Part shown: piece by piece, positions 52,139-61,394 of the stretch | Layout: each line of letters begins with the position of its first letter | Numbering within the stretch: position 1 is the first letter of the stretch | DNA from: Marivirga arenosa | GTDB taxonomy: Bacteria; Bacteroidota; Bacteroidia; Cytophagales; Cyclobacteriaceae | Assembly: GCF_030503895.2 (NCBI RefSeq) | Contig: NZ_CP129970.2 | Span: 2,775,001 to 2,839,000 of the forward strand | Direction of reading: 5' to 3' | Length of the DNA: 64,000 nucleotides | The notes under the pieces: model-generated | The model's database searches: none | What the model was told of the DNA's origin: nothing | What the model saw: the letters and a program-made list of their open reading frames with translations, nothing else | Program-made: the position numbers and the translations under genes

Positions 52139-53041
52139 TTATGCCTTCGCAACTAAATTACGAAAGTTTGAAGGGGGAACTAGTTCAAACTTTAAATGTT
52201 CCCCAGTTATGGGGTGCTTTAATTCAATAAGATTTGCATGTAAAGCCACTCTACCCAAAGGATTTTTCTTGGCTGTATATTTTTTATCACCGGTTACGGG
52301 ATGTCCGAAGTGAGCCATCTGAACCCTAATTTGGTTTTTAAAACCCGTATTTAATCTAAATTCAAGCATTGAATATGCATTAGATTGTTTTAAGACATGG
52401 AAATGACTAATGGCTTCAGTGGCATTATTTGGAGTGTCCACTACAAATACTCGATTGTTTTTATTGCTTCTTAGATAATTTTTCAAGGTTCCATTTGCTT
52501 GCTTCACTTTACCCTCTACTACCGCAACATACTTTCTATCAATTACATAATCTTCCCAAGAGTTTTGAAGCAGCTCTTGTACTTTTTTACTTTTAGCAAA
52601 TAATAATATTCCAGAAGCCTCCCTTTCCAACCTATGGATAATGTATACTCTGCTATTTGGACCAACAGCTTCAACATGTTCTTTTAAAATCTGAACTGCA
52701 TTTTTCTTTTTTTCCTTTAAAGAGGCAACAGATAATAAACCTGCTTCTTTTTCAATTACAATTAAATCTTGGTCTTCATAAATAATATTTAACTTTTGAA
52801 GCTTTACCTTTTTTGATGGTTTAGACCAATTGATTTCCATTGTATCACCCTTTTTTAAAGGATGATTAAACTGAGTAATTACATCCCCATTTATTCGGAT
52901 TTGACCACCTCCCATTATTGATTTTAGTAAAGGCTTTTTTTTACTAGAAAAGAATTCGATAAGATACTTAAATAATTCACTATCTTTTTCAATTTTATAG
53001 CGCTTAAGCTCTTGATTAGCAGGCATTGACTTTTTGTTCAT
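52139..53041 (-). CDS. RluA-family pseudouridine synthase-like protein with Glu at the catalytic Asp position
   Basis: 300 residues: an N-terminal S4 RNA-binding domain (LLKSIMGGGQIRINGDVI) then the RluA catalytic domain (LIVIEKEAGLLSV, TGFKNQIRVQMAHFGHPVTGDKKY). The catalytic motif normally reads HRLD; here it is HRLEREASGI with E139 (codon GAA at the key position). All characterised pseudouridine synthases use Asp there, so activity is in doubt. The rest of the fold looks intact. It may be an RNA-binding relic, or an active variant. Confidence 0.8.
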   Translation of the reverse strand: MNKKSMPANQELKRYKIEKDSELFKYLIEFFSSKKKPLLKSIMGGGQIRINGDVITQFNHPLKKGDTMEINWSKPSKKVKLQKLNIIYEDQDLIVIEKEAGLLSVASLKEKKKNAVQILKEHVEAVGPNSRVYIIHRLEREASGILLFAKSKKVQELLQNSWEDYVIDRKYVAVVEGKVKQANGTLKNYLRSNKNNRVFVVDTPNNATEAISHFHVLKQSNAYSMLEFRLNTGFKNQIRVQMAHFGHPVTGDKKYTAKKNPLGRVALHANLIELKHPITGEHLKFELVPPSNFRNLVAKA

Positions 53042-53098
53042 AGATGCAAAATTCTATATAAGTAGCGGTCTTTACAAATATGCAGACCATATTCAATT

Positions 53099-53135
53099 AA
53101 AAAGCCCTTCAAAATCTTTTGAAGGGCTTTCTTAA
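53099..53135 (-). terminator. Terminator of the par-dapB-lepB operon
   Basis: AAAGCCCTTCAAAA / TTTTGAAGGGCTTT perfect stem 30 bp after the lepB stop, followed by TTTTT on the minus strand. Confidence 0.9.
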
Positions 53136-53159
53136 ATTTTTATTTAATACTTGTTATGC

Positions 53160-54281
53160 TTATTCAATTCCAGAAAATATACGCTCCCATCTTATTTTAT
53201 TGAAAAATGACTGATTAGGATCCATACTCATCCAGATAAACAATGCTTTTCCCACAACGTGATCTTTAGGAACAAATCCCCAATAGCGACTATCCCATGA
53301 ATTGTGACGATTATCTCCCATCATAAAGAAGTAATCTTGAGAGAATGTATATTCATTTACTTGTTGGCCTTCAATGAATAATTTATCGTCTTTAATTTGC
53401 ACATCTTCAAGGTGTTCGTAATACCTAAGTACATCACCGTACATTAATAGGTTTTTATGATTTATTTTTATGGTTTGCCCTTCTTTCGGAACATAAATAG
53501 GGCCGTAAAAATCTTTATTCCAATTTGTTTCCGGTGTTTTAGGGAAAGTAGATGGATCTACATCTGTGCTGTCTGTAGAAAGGATTTGACCATTTTTATA
53601 GGTAGGAGAAAATATGATATCATCAATAAAATTTAATGATTTCATTCTTTCTATATCTTTTGGTTCAGCATGTACTCGATATCCATACCCTGGTTCATAC
53701 ACCTTGTCCCATATATTATAATCTTCAAAAACCCTGTCTCTAATGGTTTGCTTAGTTTTTATAAAGTAACTAAACTGTATATCTTCAGGTACATAAGCTT
53801 TTTCATCATTTATGTATAAAGTTGCATCAATAACCTGCACTTTATCTCCTGGGATTCCAACACATCTTTTAATGTAGTATTCTCTTAAATCTAATGGATA
53901 TTGGAGTTCCTCAGGATAATTAAAAACTACTGCATCATTTCTTTTTACCTCACTGAACCCGGGAATTCTCACTTGAGGAAGTTGAATCCAGTCTAAATAG
54001 GCAGGCACATTTTCAGTTCCATAAAATCTTCTATGAGTTAAAGGTAATTGAAGTGGTGTTCTAGGTGTTCTTGGTCCATAGTGTAATTTACTTACAAACA
54101 AATAATCACCAACTAGTAATGTTCCTTCCATTGATGGCGTAGGAATCACAAAAGCTTCAAGAGTAGCCCATCTTATTATTGTAGCTGCAATTACAGCAAA
54201 AATTAATGCATCTACCCATTCTCTTAATTTAGATTTGGGCTTAGCAGGTTTCTTTTTTTTATTGAAAAAAGGAATTTTCAT
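53160..54281 (-). CDS. lepB: Signal peptidase I
   Basis: Cleaves signal peptides of exported proteins at the periplasmic side. One N-terminal helix (about 25-42), nucleophile S50 (IPTPSMEGTLL), general base K138 (EYYIKRCVGIPGDKV) and the GDNRHNSWDSRYWG box are present. The 373 residues exceed E. coli length because of a long insertion between the K-box and the GDN box, common in Bacteroidota. Last gene of the parA-parB-DUF5683-dapB-lepB unit. Confidence 0.96.
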   Translation of the reverse strand: MKIPFFNKKKKPAKPKSKLREWVDALIFAVIAATIIRWATLEAFVIPTPSMEGTLLVGDYLFVSKLHYGPRTPRTPLQLPLTHRRFYGTENVPAYLDWIQLPQVRIPGFSEVKRNDAVVFNYPEELQYPLDLREYYIKRCVGIPGDKVQVIDATLYINDEKAYVPEDIQFSYFIKTKQTIRDRVFEDYNIWDKVYEPGYGYRVHAEPKDIERMKSLNFIDDIIFSPTYKNGQILSTDSTDVDPSTFPKTPETNWNKDFYGPIYVPKEGQTIKINHKNLLMYGDVLRYYEHLEDVQIKDDKLFIEGQQVNEYTFSQDYFFMMGDNRHNSWDSRYWGFVPKDHVVGKALFIWMSMDPNQSFFNKIRWERIFSGIE

Positions 54282-54284
54282 ATC

Positions 54285-54995
54285 TTATAATTTTAAGAAG
54301 TCATCAATTTTAACAACTCCTTTTTGAGCTGGTAACCACTCGGCTACTAAAACAGCACCTTGAACAAAGCCATCTCGGCTATAAGCTTCATGTTCTATGC
54401 TAATTTGATCCACTTCTGACTTGTAAGTTATTTTGTGTGTACCTGGTATTTCTCCAATTCTTTCTGAAGTAATTGGAACCTCATTATCTTTTACATTGCT
54501 ATCGTTTTTCCACGATGAATATCCTATATGTTCTTCAATTACACCTTCAGCTAAAGTAATAGCAGTGCCACTAGGCGCATCTTTCTTATGAGTATGATGT
54601 ACTTCTACCATAGAGGGCTTATAGAGGTCGTGAGGACTCATAAGCTTAGCTAAGAACTTATTCAGTTTGAAAAATAAATTTACACCTATTGAAAAATTGG
54701 ATGCATATAAGAATGTTCCATCATTTTCCTGACATATTTTTTCGATTTCGGATAATTTATCTAACCAGCCGGTAGTTCCTGATAAAACAGGTAAATTATG
54801 CTCCAAACAGAATTTTATGTTTTCAAAAGCAGCTTCAGGGTGGGTGAATTCTATCGCCACATCGGCTTGTTCAGCTAAAGTAGGCATCAGCGTATCGTTT
54901 ACATCAACTGTGGCTACTAGGCTATGTCCTCTTTGAATGGCATATTCCTCTATAGCTTTTCCCATTTTACCGTGACCAATTAGAAGTATTTTCAT
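54285..54995 (-). CDS. dapB: 4-hydroxy-tetrahydrodipicolinate reductase
   Basis: NAD(P)H-dependent step of lysine/diaminopimelate synthesis. Nucleotide motif GHGKMG (7-12), EVHHTHKKDAPSGTA with H133/H134 and K137 for catalysis. At 236 residues it is shorter than E. coli DapB (about 270) but typical for Bacteroidota. Overlaps the DUF5683 gene by one base and precedes lepB by 3 bp. Confidence 0.96.
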   Translation of the reverse strand: MKILLIGHGKMGKAIEEYAIQRGHSLVATVDVNDTLMPTLAEQADVAIEFTHPEAAFENIKFCLEHNLPVLSGTTGWLDKLSEIEKICQENDGTFLYASNFSIGVNLFFKLNKFLAKLMSPHDLYKPSMVEVHHTHKKDAPSGTAITLAEGVIEEHIGYSSWKNDSNVKDNEVPITSERIGEIPGTHKITYKSEVDQISIEHEAYSRDGFVQGAVLVAEWLPAQKGVVKIDDFLKL

Positions 54996-55600
54996 TATTT
55001 CAATCTAAAATTTAGCGTTAAACCTGCAGTCATATTATTGTAAGGATTTCTTTTAACTTCAGGCTGTACATTTAAACTTAAATCGGGATTTATATTAAAT
55101 TCCCTTAAATGGGCATCAACCGTAGCATCAACAATATTTAGTATATAGAAAAGGCCCGAAAGGATTATCCAGTAATCTCTATCTCTCTTGTATCGGTCAA
55201 TTGTACGATTACTTCTTTCCAAATCGAATCCTATGTCAATGTAATTTTGAATTTGATCATTATTTTCTGCTATACCATCATTCAAGTTGATGTATATATT
55301 CCGGAACAATAAGTAATTTTGATGATTTTGTTTGATTTGATTAATCGCTAAGGCTCCTAATGCATAAACGATTGGTATTTTCCAATATTTTTCATTGTAA
55401 AACTGACCCATTCCCGGAATAATAGCCGAATACAAGGCTGCTCTTCTTGGGGAATGGATAGTATCTTGAGATTGAAATTGCTGTATTTCTTTATTTTCAT
55501 TTGCTAACCGTAGGTTTGAAGAATCAGCTCTTTGTAACTCTTGACCTTTTGCAAATACAGATGCAAATAAAAATATGAAAACGAATAAAGATTTTTGCAT
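54995..55600 (-). CDS. DUF5683 membrane-associated protein
   Basis: 201 residues with a signal peptide (LFVFIFLFASVFAKG). The AALYSAIIPGMGQFYNEKYWKIPIVYALGALAINQI block, with its conserved PGMGQFYN turn and hydrophobic helix, marks the DUF5683 family, which is restricted mainly to Bacteroidota. A second hydrophobic helix is seen near 144-160. Unknown role. It is embedded between parB and dapB with 1-bp spacing, a frequent order in this phylum. Confidence 0.82.
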   Translation of the reverse strand: MQKSLFVFIFLFASVFAKGQELQRADSSNLRLANENKEIQQFQSQDTIHSPRRAALYSAIIPGMGQFYNEKYWKIPIVYALGALAINQIKQNHQNYLLFRNIYINLNDGIAENNDQIQNYIDIGFDLERSNRTIDRYKRDRDYWIILSGLFYILNIVDATVDAHLREFNINPDLSLNVQPEVKRNPYNNMTAGLTLNFRLK

Positions 55601-55601
55601 T

Positions 55602-56516
55602 TTAAAGTTCTACTGAAAGAATGTCTAAAATTCTATTTAAATCATCCTTAGATAAGAAAGGAATTTTAATTTCTCCTTTGTTATTTTTATCAATTTTCAT
55701 ACCAACTTTAGTGCCAAAATGTGAAGAAAGTTTAGTTTGAACTTGTTTTGCTTCATATGGCATCTCAGCTTTTGCTTGCTTATCTTTTTCTTTGCCTTCA
55801 CCACTTGTGAGTTCACGAACTAATGCTTCAACTTTTCTTACAGAAAGATCATCTTTCAATATTTTATTGAAAACATCCAGCTGTTTATATATATCATCAA
55901 TATTGATTATAGCACGAGCATGCCCCATACTAATTTTTTTATCTCTGATAGCTGATTGTATATCAGGTGGAAGTTTTAACAATCTTAAATAATTATTAAC
56001 GGTTGATCTATTTTTACCTACCCTATCACCTAATTGCTCTTGTTTTAAATCACATTCTGTTAGTAATCGCTGATAACTAAGTGCTATTTCAATAGAATTA
56101 AGATTTTCTCTTTGAATATTCTCAATTAAAGCCATTTCAAGCATCTGCTGATCATCAGCAGTTCTTATGTAGGCTGGAATGCTTTTTAGTCCTGCTAATT
56201 TTGAAGCTTGGGTTCTTCTTTCACCTGATATTAGCTGGTAACTATCTTTACTTAATTTTCTAACCGTAATGGGTTGAATAATTCCTTGAACTTTTATTGA
56301 CTCCGCTAATTCTTCTAATGCTTGTTTGTCAAAATCAGTTCTTGGTTGAAAAGGATTTACTTCAATATCCTCAATTGAAATTTCGTTAATAGAAGCTCCG
56401 CCTGAGAAATCTGTAATATCCTGATTACCTTTTTTTGAAGATTCCTTATTAGAATCCGAATCTTCTAAAAGAGCGCCTAAGCCTCTTCCTAATGCTTTTC
56501 TGGGTTTCTTTGCCAT
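55602..56516 (-). CDS. parB: Chromosome partitioning protein ParB
   Basis: 304 residues. N-terminal region with the arginine patch GERRTQASKLAGL (CTP-binding box), then the helix-turn-helix (KQEQLGDRVGKNRSTVNNYLRLL) and a C-terminal dimerisation domain. ParB spreads from parS sites and recruits SMC. The N-terminal KALGRGLGALL peptide is the usual ParA-stimulating tip. Immediately follows parA. Confidence 0.95.
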   Translation of the reverse strand: MAKKPRKALGRGLGALLEDSDSNKESSKKGNQDITDFSGGASINEISIEDIEVNPFQPRTDFDKQALEELAESIKVQGIIQPITVRKLSKDSYQLISGERRTQASKLAGLKSIPAYIRTADDQQMLEMALIENIQRENLNSIEIALSYQRLLTECDLKQEQLGDRVGKNRSTVNNYLRLLKLPPDIQSAIRDKKISMGHARAIINIDDIYKQLDVFNKILKDDLSVRKVEALVRELTSGEGKEKDKQAKAEMPYEAKQVQTKLSSHFGTKVGMKIDKNNKGEIKIPFLSKDDLNRILDILSVEL

Positions 56517-56519
56517 CCG

Positions 56520-57293
56520 CTATTTACCTAATCCGTTATTGTTAATGATTTCTTTTGCTAAATTTAAATAACTTATTGCTCCTTTACTTTCAGCATCATG
56601 AGCAATTGCAGGCAATCCAAAACTTGGTGATTCACTCAATTTAATATTTCGAGGGATCAAAGTCTCAAATACCATTTTGTTAAAATGCTGTTTTACCTCA
56701 TCTACAACCTGATTTGATAAGTTCAAACGAACATCATACATGGTTAACAATATTCCTTCAATTTCTAAATCTTTATTCAAGCGAGTTTGAATAATTTTAA
56801 TTGTATTCAATAATTTACCAAGACCTTCAAGGGCAAAGTATTCGCACTGTACAGGGATAATTACGGAATCAGCAGCAGTAAGGGCATTAATCGTAATTAA
56901 ACCTAATGAAGGAGAACAATCAATGATAATGAAGTCGTACTTTTTCCGCACTTTTTTCAATGCCTCTTTCATACGCTCTTCTCTATTCTTGATGTTTACC
57001 ATTTCAACTTCGGCACCTACTAGGTTAATATGCGAAGGTAAAATGTGTAAATAATCTAAATCAGTCTCAACGATGATGTCTTGGGCATCAACCTCATCCA
57101 CCATACATTCATAAATACTGCTTTCTATCTCTTTTGGGTTATATCCTATACCAGAGGTAGAATTGGCTTGTGGATCAGCATCAACAATTAATGTTTTATA
57201 CTCCAATGCGGCTAAACTTGCTGCCAAATTGATAGCTGATGTTGTTTTACCTACTCCCCCTTTTTGATTAGCAATTGAAATTACTTTACCCAT
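56520..57293 (-). CDS. parA: Chromosome partitioning ATPase ParA
   Basis: 257 residues. Deviant Walker A KGGVGKTT (11-18) with the signature lysine, then [11 protein letters not shown], and IIDCSPSLG Walker B-type motif. Positions ParB-parS complexes on the nucleoid. First gene of the five-gene minus-strand unit; the -7 box is about 125 bp upstream, giving a long leader. Confidence 0.96.
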   Translation of the reverse strand: MGKVISIANQKGGVGKTTSAINLAASLAALEYKTLIVDADPQANSTSGIGYNPKEIESSIYECMVDEVDAQDIIVETDLDYLHILPSHINLVGAEVEMVNIKNREERMKEALKKVRKKYDFIIIDCSPSLGLITINALTAADSVIIPVQCEYFALEGLGKLLNTIKIIQTRLNKDLEIEGILLTMYDVRLNLSNQVVDEVKQHFNKMVFETLIPRNIKLSESPSFGLPAIAHDAESKGAISYLNLAKEIINNNGLGK

Positions 57294-57416
57294 ATGATTT
57301 TTAAATTTTAGCTTTAAAAAAGTTATTCAGTAAGCTGACTTTTCATTTAGGCTTGCGTAAAATATTGGAGAACCGAGCAAGTTTCTATTTCAGCTACTAA
57401 ATTTTTTAGCGAACCA

Positions 57417-57424
57417 CAAAGATA
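57417..57424 (-). promoter_or_regulatory. -7 promoter element upstream of parA
   Basis: Minus-strand TATCTTTG. It predicts a leader of about 115 bases. The -33 region is poor. Confidence 0.45.
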
Positions 57425-57475
57425 AAATTTTATATGAGAAATTGAATGGATTTTTCATATTGCTTTTATCAGAAT

Positions 57476-58537
57476 CTATATAAAATCTACATCCACATTC
57501 AGAGGATATTTCATTAAATACTGCACAGCTTCTTCCATTGTAAGTCCTTCAAATAATACACGATGAAGTATTTCGGTTATAGGAGCTCTAACTTTAAAAC
57601 TTTCTGCTATTCTTTTGGCAATCATGATGGTATTTACTCCTTCTGCCACCTCAGCCATGTCTGTTAAAATTGCATTAAGATTTTCTCCTTCTGCTAATCT
57701 TTTTCCTACCGTAAAGTTTCTACTTAAGGTAGAGTGGGAGGTAGCCATCAAATCACCAATACCGGCTAATCCTATAAATGAACGTACATTTCCGCCTAGT
57801 GCTTTCCCCAAGTAGATCATCTCAGCCATTCCTCTGCTGATAAGAAGAGATCGGGCATTTTCTCCTAATCCTAGACCTGATAATGCCCCTGATGCGATAG
57901 CAATTATATTTTTGAGTACACCACAAAGTTCAATACCAATTAAGTCGGGGTTTCCATAAACTTGAAAGCGATCGCTTCTTAATAATTGTTGCCCTATTTG
58001 AATTACTTCATTAAAATGACTCGCTACCACAGTGGCTGCAGGCATTCCTTGCGAGATTTCTTTGGCGAGGTTTGGTCCTGCTAGGCAACCCACCCTTACT
58101 ACAACACTTTCATCCATTATTACTTCACTCATGGTTTTGATATGGTGCCTTTCGAGCATCTTCATATCTTGTAAGCTTTTACCTTCAGGAAGGTTAAGGT
58201 TTAAACCTTTTGTACCGTGAATTAATATATGGTAGGGATGTAAAAAAGGGGATAAGCTTTTAATCATTTCCCGGAAATTGGCCGATGGAACCACTGGAAA
58301 AATAATATCACAACTTTTGGCTAGGTGTTCTAAATCATCCGTAGCTTCAATTTTTTTATTAATTTGATAACTGTTCCATTCTCCAGTTTCATTTATACTT
58401 TTTAATGTTTCCTGATTTCTTGCATAAAGAATAACATCAGTATTTTCAGCCAACAGATTTGCAACCGCCAAGCCGAAACTTCCAGCGCCAATAACTCCAA
58501 TCGGTTTATTAAATATATTTTTCGAGGCCATACCCAT
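57476..58537 (-). CDS. gpsA: Glycerol-3-phosphate dehydrogenase (NAD(P)+)
   Basis: Makes sn-glycerol-3-phosphate from dihydroxyacetone phosphate for phospholipid synthesis. GAGSFG nucleotide motif (17-22), LIHGTKGLN, GPNLAKEISQGMP and the GLAGIGDLMATSHSTLSRN catalytic region are present. Its start overlaps the end of the PlsB-like gene by 29 bases, an ordering that puts G3P production next to its acylation. Confidence 0.95.
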   Translation of the reverse strand: MGMASKNIFNKPIGVIGAGSFGLAVANLLAENTDVILYARNQETLKSINETGEWNSYQINKKIEATDDLEHLAKSCDIIFPVVPSANFREMIKSLSPFLHPYHILIHGTKGLNLNLPEGKSLQDMKMLERHHIKTMSEVIMDESVVVRVGCLAGPNLAKEISQGMPAATVVASHFNEVIQIGQQLLRSDRFQVYGNPDLIGIELCGVLKNIIAIASGALSGLGLGENARSLLISRGMAEMIYLGKALGGNVRSFIGLAGIGDLMATSHSTLSRNFTVGKRLAEGENLNAILTDMAEVAEGVNTIMIAKRIAESFKVRAPITEILHRVLFEGLTMEEAVQYLMKYPLNVDVDFI

Positions 58538-60194
58538 CTAATCTGTTTCTGTAAAAATATAATAGATTGATATCCATAGTGGTGATATCACCTTCCTTGG
58601 TTTTTATGAGTGGTCTTTTTGAATGATACATTCCTAAGTTTAAAAGACCGTGTTGAATAATATTGTCAATATCTTCATTCATATGTTCTGCCTGAGACAT
58701 TCTCCCTTCTGAAACTCTATCATCAATTTTATTTTTTATTCTCAGACAAGTATTTCTGAATTCATTAAAATTGATGACTAAGTCTTCATCAGGAAGTCTT
58801 AATAAAGAGAATAGATCTAACTTCTTATTTCGTTTTTTAATCATTTCAAAAGCAGTAAATGCAATTAGATGACTTGAAAAAACTCTAGCTATTATACTGT
58901 ATTGCTCTACTATTTTATCTGCGAGCATTCTTGTATACTCTGACTCTCTTTGCTTGTTTACTGTTATTTGATCTTGGAAAATAAAGTATTCTTTAGGTGA
59001 TATTGCTTTGCCTGTTGAATCAAAACTTTCACCTTCCCAATTTACTTTATTGCCTAATATATCCATAGGCTCACCAATTGATACTGAAATATCGGAACCT
59101 TTGGTAAAGAATTTAAATAAGAAGGTTATGATTTTGTAGGAAGAAGAAAACTCATCATTTTCCACATAATAACGCTCTTGCCCTCTTTTTTCTAAGTATT
59201 GCCTAATCAAGCTAGGTGCTTCTAAAACAAAGTGGTAGTTCAAACTTACAGGAACAATAAAAATCTTTTCTGCCTTATCTCCATGTTCTTGATAATTAGA
59301 TCTTTGAGCTTCTATAGCAGTGCCTAGTAATCCTAATTTCAAATCTTTTTCAACTCTGCCATCTCTCGATCTAGTACCACCAGGAAAGAATAAACTCTGA
59401 CAACCTTTTTTTAAGGCTAATGCTGAATATGATTTTAGGGTTTCTAAATAAATCATATTCTTTTTTCTTCTATCTACCTTATAGGCTCCTAAACTATTCA
59501 TGAAATAGGCAATGATACTAATGTTGAATAGGTTAAGGCCAGCACCATAAATAACTGGAGGTAATCCTAAAGTATAAATTACCCATCCAATTAATATGGA
59601 ATCAAGATTACTAGAATGTGTAGGCACTATAACAACAGTGCCTTTTTTTGCTAATTCTCTTAATTTTTCAACTTCACCATTGATTTGTATTTTATCATTC
59701 ATGGTAAGTTGATTACTCCAAAAGCCGCCTAATTTCTTAACTCGAGCAGCATTCAAAAGTCTGTTAAAACCAAAGGTAGCTAAGCCTCTTGCGAATCTAT
59801 AATGGCTCGTATTGAAATTCCCAGCGATCTCTTCAGCATATCTTTCAATTATCTTGTAAAGGATTTCATTTGCTTTTTTCTCATCTTTCGTTTTCTGTTG
59901 AGAAATTTCTAATAAATCGTGCTTTACCTTAGCCCAAAACTCATATTCATCATCTGGGTCTACCTTCCAGGGGGTTTGTCTGATTCTGGTTTTTTCTTTA
60001 TATAAAGTAGTTTCTAACTCTTCAATTAAAGCTGTCTTATTTCGAGTGTTGCTTTTTATTCTCTCGTAAGCTTCATCAATAACCTCCTTTATGAATTTTT
60101 TTCGGTTACGACTGAGCTGTACCACTGGCCATTCCCTGGGGCCGGGAAGAATAGGTTCATATTTACGTTTACTTCTATATCGCTTTAATTTCAT
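58509..60194 (-). CDS. PlsB-like glycerol-3-phosphate acyltransferase
   Basis: 561 residues, soluble or peripheral. The acyltransferase core has HSSNLD (HX4D), an YKVDRRKK region, FPGGTRSRDGRV and IFIVPVSLNYHFV. An N-terminal helical region of about 170 residues precedes it and a C-terminal 160-residue region follows, as in the PlsB class. Together with the overlapping gpsA this points to acylation of glycerol-3-phosphate as the first step of phospholipid assembly. A 1-acyl-G3P acyltransferase function remains possible. Confidence 0.82.
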   Translation of the reverse strand: MKLKRYRSKRKYEPILPGPREWPVVQLSRNRKKFIKEVIDEAYERIKSNTRNKTALIEELETTLYKEKTRIRQTPWKVDPDDEYEFWAKVKHDLLEISQQKTKDEKKANEILYKIIERYAEEIAGNFNTSHYRFARGLATFGFNRLLNAARVKKLGGFWSNQLTMNDKIQINGEVEKLRELAKKGTVVIVPTHSSNLDSILIGWVIYTLGLPPVIYGAGLNLFNISIIAYFMNSLGAYKVDRRKKNMIYLETLKSYSALALKKGCQSLFFPGGTRSRDGRVEKDLKLGLLGTAIEAQRSNYQEHGDKAEKIFIVPVSLNYHFVLEAPSLIRQYLEKRGQERYYVENDEFSSSYKIITFLFKFFTKGSDISVSIGEPMDILGNKVNWEGESFDSTGKAISPKEYFIFQDQITVNKQRESEYTRMLADKIVEQYSIIARVFSSHLIAFTAFEMIKKRNKKLDLFSLLRLPDEDLVINFNEFRNTCLRIKNKIDDRVSEGRMSQAEHMNEDIDNIIQHGLLNLGMYHSKRPLIKTKEGDITTMDINLLYFYRNRLDGYGLEKYI

Positions 60195-60200
60195 TTCGAT

Positions 60201-61361
60201 TTATCCTAATGCCTGCTTTAAATCCTGAATTAAATCTTCTATATCTTCTACTCCTACACTTAGTCTAATGAGTGAATCGGTTAATCCTATCTTCTCTCTT
60301 TCAGCTTTGGGGATGCTTGAATGTGTCATGCTAGCAGGGTGACCACATAATGACTCTACACCTCCTAATGATTCAGCTAATGCGAAAACTTCAAATTTCT
60401 CTAAAATTTCAATTGCAGCTTTTTGAGTATCATCCTTCAATGAAAAGGAAATCATTCCTCCAAAGTCATGCATTTGTTTGCTTGCAATATCATGATTTGG
60501 ATGGCTTTTAAATCCTGGCCAATACACCTTATTAACTTTAGGATGGGTTTTTAGAAAATTAGCCACTGTCACGCCATTTTCACAATGTCTTTGCATCCGA
60601 AGATGTAAAGTTTTTATACCTCTCAATACTAAAAAACAATCCTGAGGCCCTGGAACTGCACCACTTGCTTTTTGTATAAACCCTAATTTTTCTGATAAGG
60701 CTTTATTGTTTGTTGCAAGCGCACCCATAATTACATCGGAATGACCTGCAATATATTTTGTGATAGAATGCATTACAAGGTCTGCTCCTAAATCTAATGG
60801 GTTTTGAAGATAAGGAGTTGAAAAGGTGTTATCTACACATAACACTATATTATTGTGCTTTTTAGCAATGTTTGCAGCGGTTTTTATGTCAATTATGTTC
60901 ATCATTGGGTTGGTAGGAGTTTCAACCCAAATCAATTTTGTATTATCATTAATATATTTTTCGATTTCATTGGCATCACTCATATCGATAAAGTGAAACT
61001 TGATTCCTAACCCCTCAAATATTTGAGTGAATATTCTGTAGGTACCACCGTATAAATCATTAGTACTTATTACTTCATCCCCTGCTTTTAGCGTTTTTAA
61101 AACAGCATCAATGGCAGCTAAGCCCGAACCAAAAGTATGTCCGTAATCAGCATTTTCTAAAGCAGCAATGCTTTTTTCTAAAGCTTTTCGTGTGGGGTTA
61201 TTAGATCGGCTATATTCATACCCCTTATGTTTACCGGGTGATGATTGAACGTAAGTCGAAGTTTGGTAAATGGGAGTCATTATAGCACCAGTTGCAGAAT
61301 CGGGTTCTACCCCAGCGTGAATTGCTTTAGTTCCAAATCTGTAATTCTTTGACTTACTCAT
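60201..61361 (-). CDS. Cystathionine gamma-synthase/lyase family enzyme
   Basis: 386 residues, PLP enzyme of the Cys/Met metabolism family. FGTKAIHAGVEPDSATGAIMTPIYQTST start, TFGSGLAAIDAVL, and the PLP lysine in LVMHSITKYIAGHSDVIMG. MetB and cystathionine gamma-lyase cannot be told apart from the sequence by eye; both are plausible. It precedes the PlsB-like gene by 6 bp. Confidence 0.9.
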   Translation of the reverse strand: MSKSKNYRFGTKAIHAGVEPDSATGAIMTPIYQTSTYVQSSPGKHKGYEYSRSNNPTRKALEKSIAALENADYGHTFGSGLAAIDAVLKTLKAGDEVISTNDLYGGTYRIFTQIFEGLGIKFHFIDMSDANEIEKYINDNTKLIWVETPTNPMMNIIDIKTAANIAKKHNNIVLCVDNTFSTPYLQNPLDLGADLVMHSITKYIAGHSDVIMGALATNNKALSEKLGFIQKASGAVPGPQDCFLVLRGIKTLHLRMQRHCENGVTVANFLKTHPKVNKVYWPGFKSHPNHDIASKQMHDFGGMISFSLKDDTQKAAIEILEKFEVFALAESLGGVESLCGHPASMTHSSIPKAEREKIGLTDSLIRLSVGVEDIEDLIQDLKQALG

Positions 61362-61394
61362 GACATTAAATTTAATTCAGATTTAAAAATAACC

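Noticed and set aside
57294-57475. parS site upstream of parA
   Set aside because: No good match to the 16-bp palindrome TGTTTCACGTGAAACA was seen here. The nearest candidate (GAACCGAGCAAGTTTC at 57370-57385) is poorly symmetric.
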